Origin: JAYODZ01 sp965662735
GTDB lineage: Bacteria; Pseudomonadota; Alphaproteobacteria; RS24
Length of the DNA stretch: 13,315 bases
NCBI GenBank assembly: GCA_965662735.1
Contig: CBFIIU010000025.1
Location: 1 to 13,315 of the forward strand
Reading direction: 5' to 3'
The position numbers and the translations under genes are program-made. Below the pieces are notes generated by a model, which ran no database searches, was not told the origin of the DNA, and saw nothing but the letters and a program-made list of their open reading frames with translations. The first letter of the stretch is position 1; each line of letters starts with the position of its first letter. Shown in pieces: positions 13,182 through 13,315 of the stretch.

Positions 13182-13315
13182 TTAATTGCGGGAGGACCGC
13201 ATGGCGCGCGCATCTTCAGATGATGAATATAGGATTTGCTCAACAAAGGCGCTGTAGGGACGAATTGACCCTGAAAAGGGTCGCAGTGCTGCGTCGAGTT
13301 CTGAGACAATCTTAT
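13182..13315 (-). CDS. Possible 3' end of a gene running off the right edge
   Basis: A minus-strand frame is open from the window edge to TAA at 13182, 43 residues including ELDAALRPFSG and YSAFVEQILY. The composition looks protein-like but codon third positions show no bias and no family is recognised. A second minus-strand frame is open over the same stretch and would lead into the broken repeat gene, so the two are in competition. Upstream sequence is needed to decide. Confidence 0.25.
   Translation of the reverse strand, partial: KIVSELDAALRPFSGSIRPYSAFVEQILYSSSEDARAMRSSRN

Larger units (their letters stand above)
12991..13213 (-). pseudogene. Possible broken small gene with Pro/Glu/Thr/Lys repeat
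   Basis: On the minus strand the 12-bp array reads in one frame as four-residue units PTLA, PKPE, PTLA, PKPE, PTPE, PTP-stop, ATPE, TKSE, then TKPAPK. The stop is one substitution (GAA to TAA) away from the unit pattern. Adding one base in a C run before the array (near 13171) and one in a C run after it (near 13061) would join an upstream ATG at 13213 (MRAPCGPPAIKKAVT) to a tail DPTGRVFIVPGDQLYLGAGPS, giving 74 residues. The last 25 bases overlap the lyase gene on the other strand. No ribosome site is clear and no family is recognised. Decay and sequence errors in homopolymers are both possible. Confidence 0.35.

Noticed and set aside
13201..13257. 18-codon plus-strand frame with a good GGGAGGA ribosome site
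   Set aside because: Very short, no recognisable product, and it lies opposite other candidate frames; the ribosome-like site alone is not enough.

Overview
This window comes from a Gram-negative bacterium, most likely a pseudomonad-phylum (Proteobacteria) heterotroph and probably an alphaproteobacterium. The reasons are a TonB-dependent receptor of the sphingomonad style, an outer-membrane barrel, periplasmic signal peptides, a PcaR-type IclR regulator and moderate GC with clear Shine-Dalgarno sites. The lineage is inference. I see no tRNA, rRNA, CRISPR array, transposase or phage gene.

Left part (1-5925). The window opens inside a TonB-dependent receptor (3' end only), closed by a strong rho-independent terminator. 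Methylmalonyl-CoA epimerase and a small unrecognised secreted protein follow on the plus strand. A minus-strand block then carries a styrene-oxide-isomerase-like membrane protein, a secreted endonuclease I with eight cysteines, a haem oxygenase of the MpaB/Lcp (DUF2236) family, and a two-gene pair made of a DUF2946-like Cys protein and a Met/His-rich outer-membrane barrel, which looks like a metal-response module. A perfect 15-bp inverted repeat sits just behind that pair.

Middle (5926-7351). A single-domain cupin and a 2-keto-4-pentenoate hydratase (MhpD family) lie on the plus strand, divergent from the metal pair.

Right part (7427-13015). A minus-strand catabolic operon reads, in transcription order: family III CoA-transferase, PcaR-type IclR regulator (1-base overlap), VOC/extradiol-type metalloenzyme, alpha/beta hydrolase, and a zinc MetE-like methyltransferase. 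Divergent from it is a short citrate-synthase-fold citryl-CoA-lyase-like protein. The divergent promoter region holds TTTCGATTATCGAAA, a near-perfect match to the known PcaR-type operator core, so the regulator and its site agree. A second, weaker copy lies before the MetE-like gene. Together these genes look like an uncharacterised ring-cleavage or oxo-acid pathway that ends in CoA transfer and C-C cleavage. The substrate cannot be read from the sequence.

Right edge (13016-13315). This stretch holds a nested inverted repeat and an eight-unit 12-bp tandem array. On the minus strand the array encodes a Pro/Glu/Thr/Lys four-residue repeat that is now broken by frameshifts and a stop. It is either a decaying small gene or a place with sequence errors.
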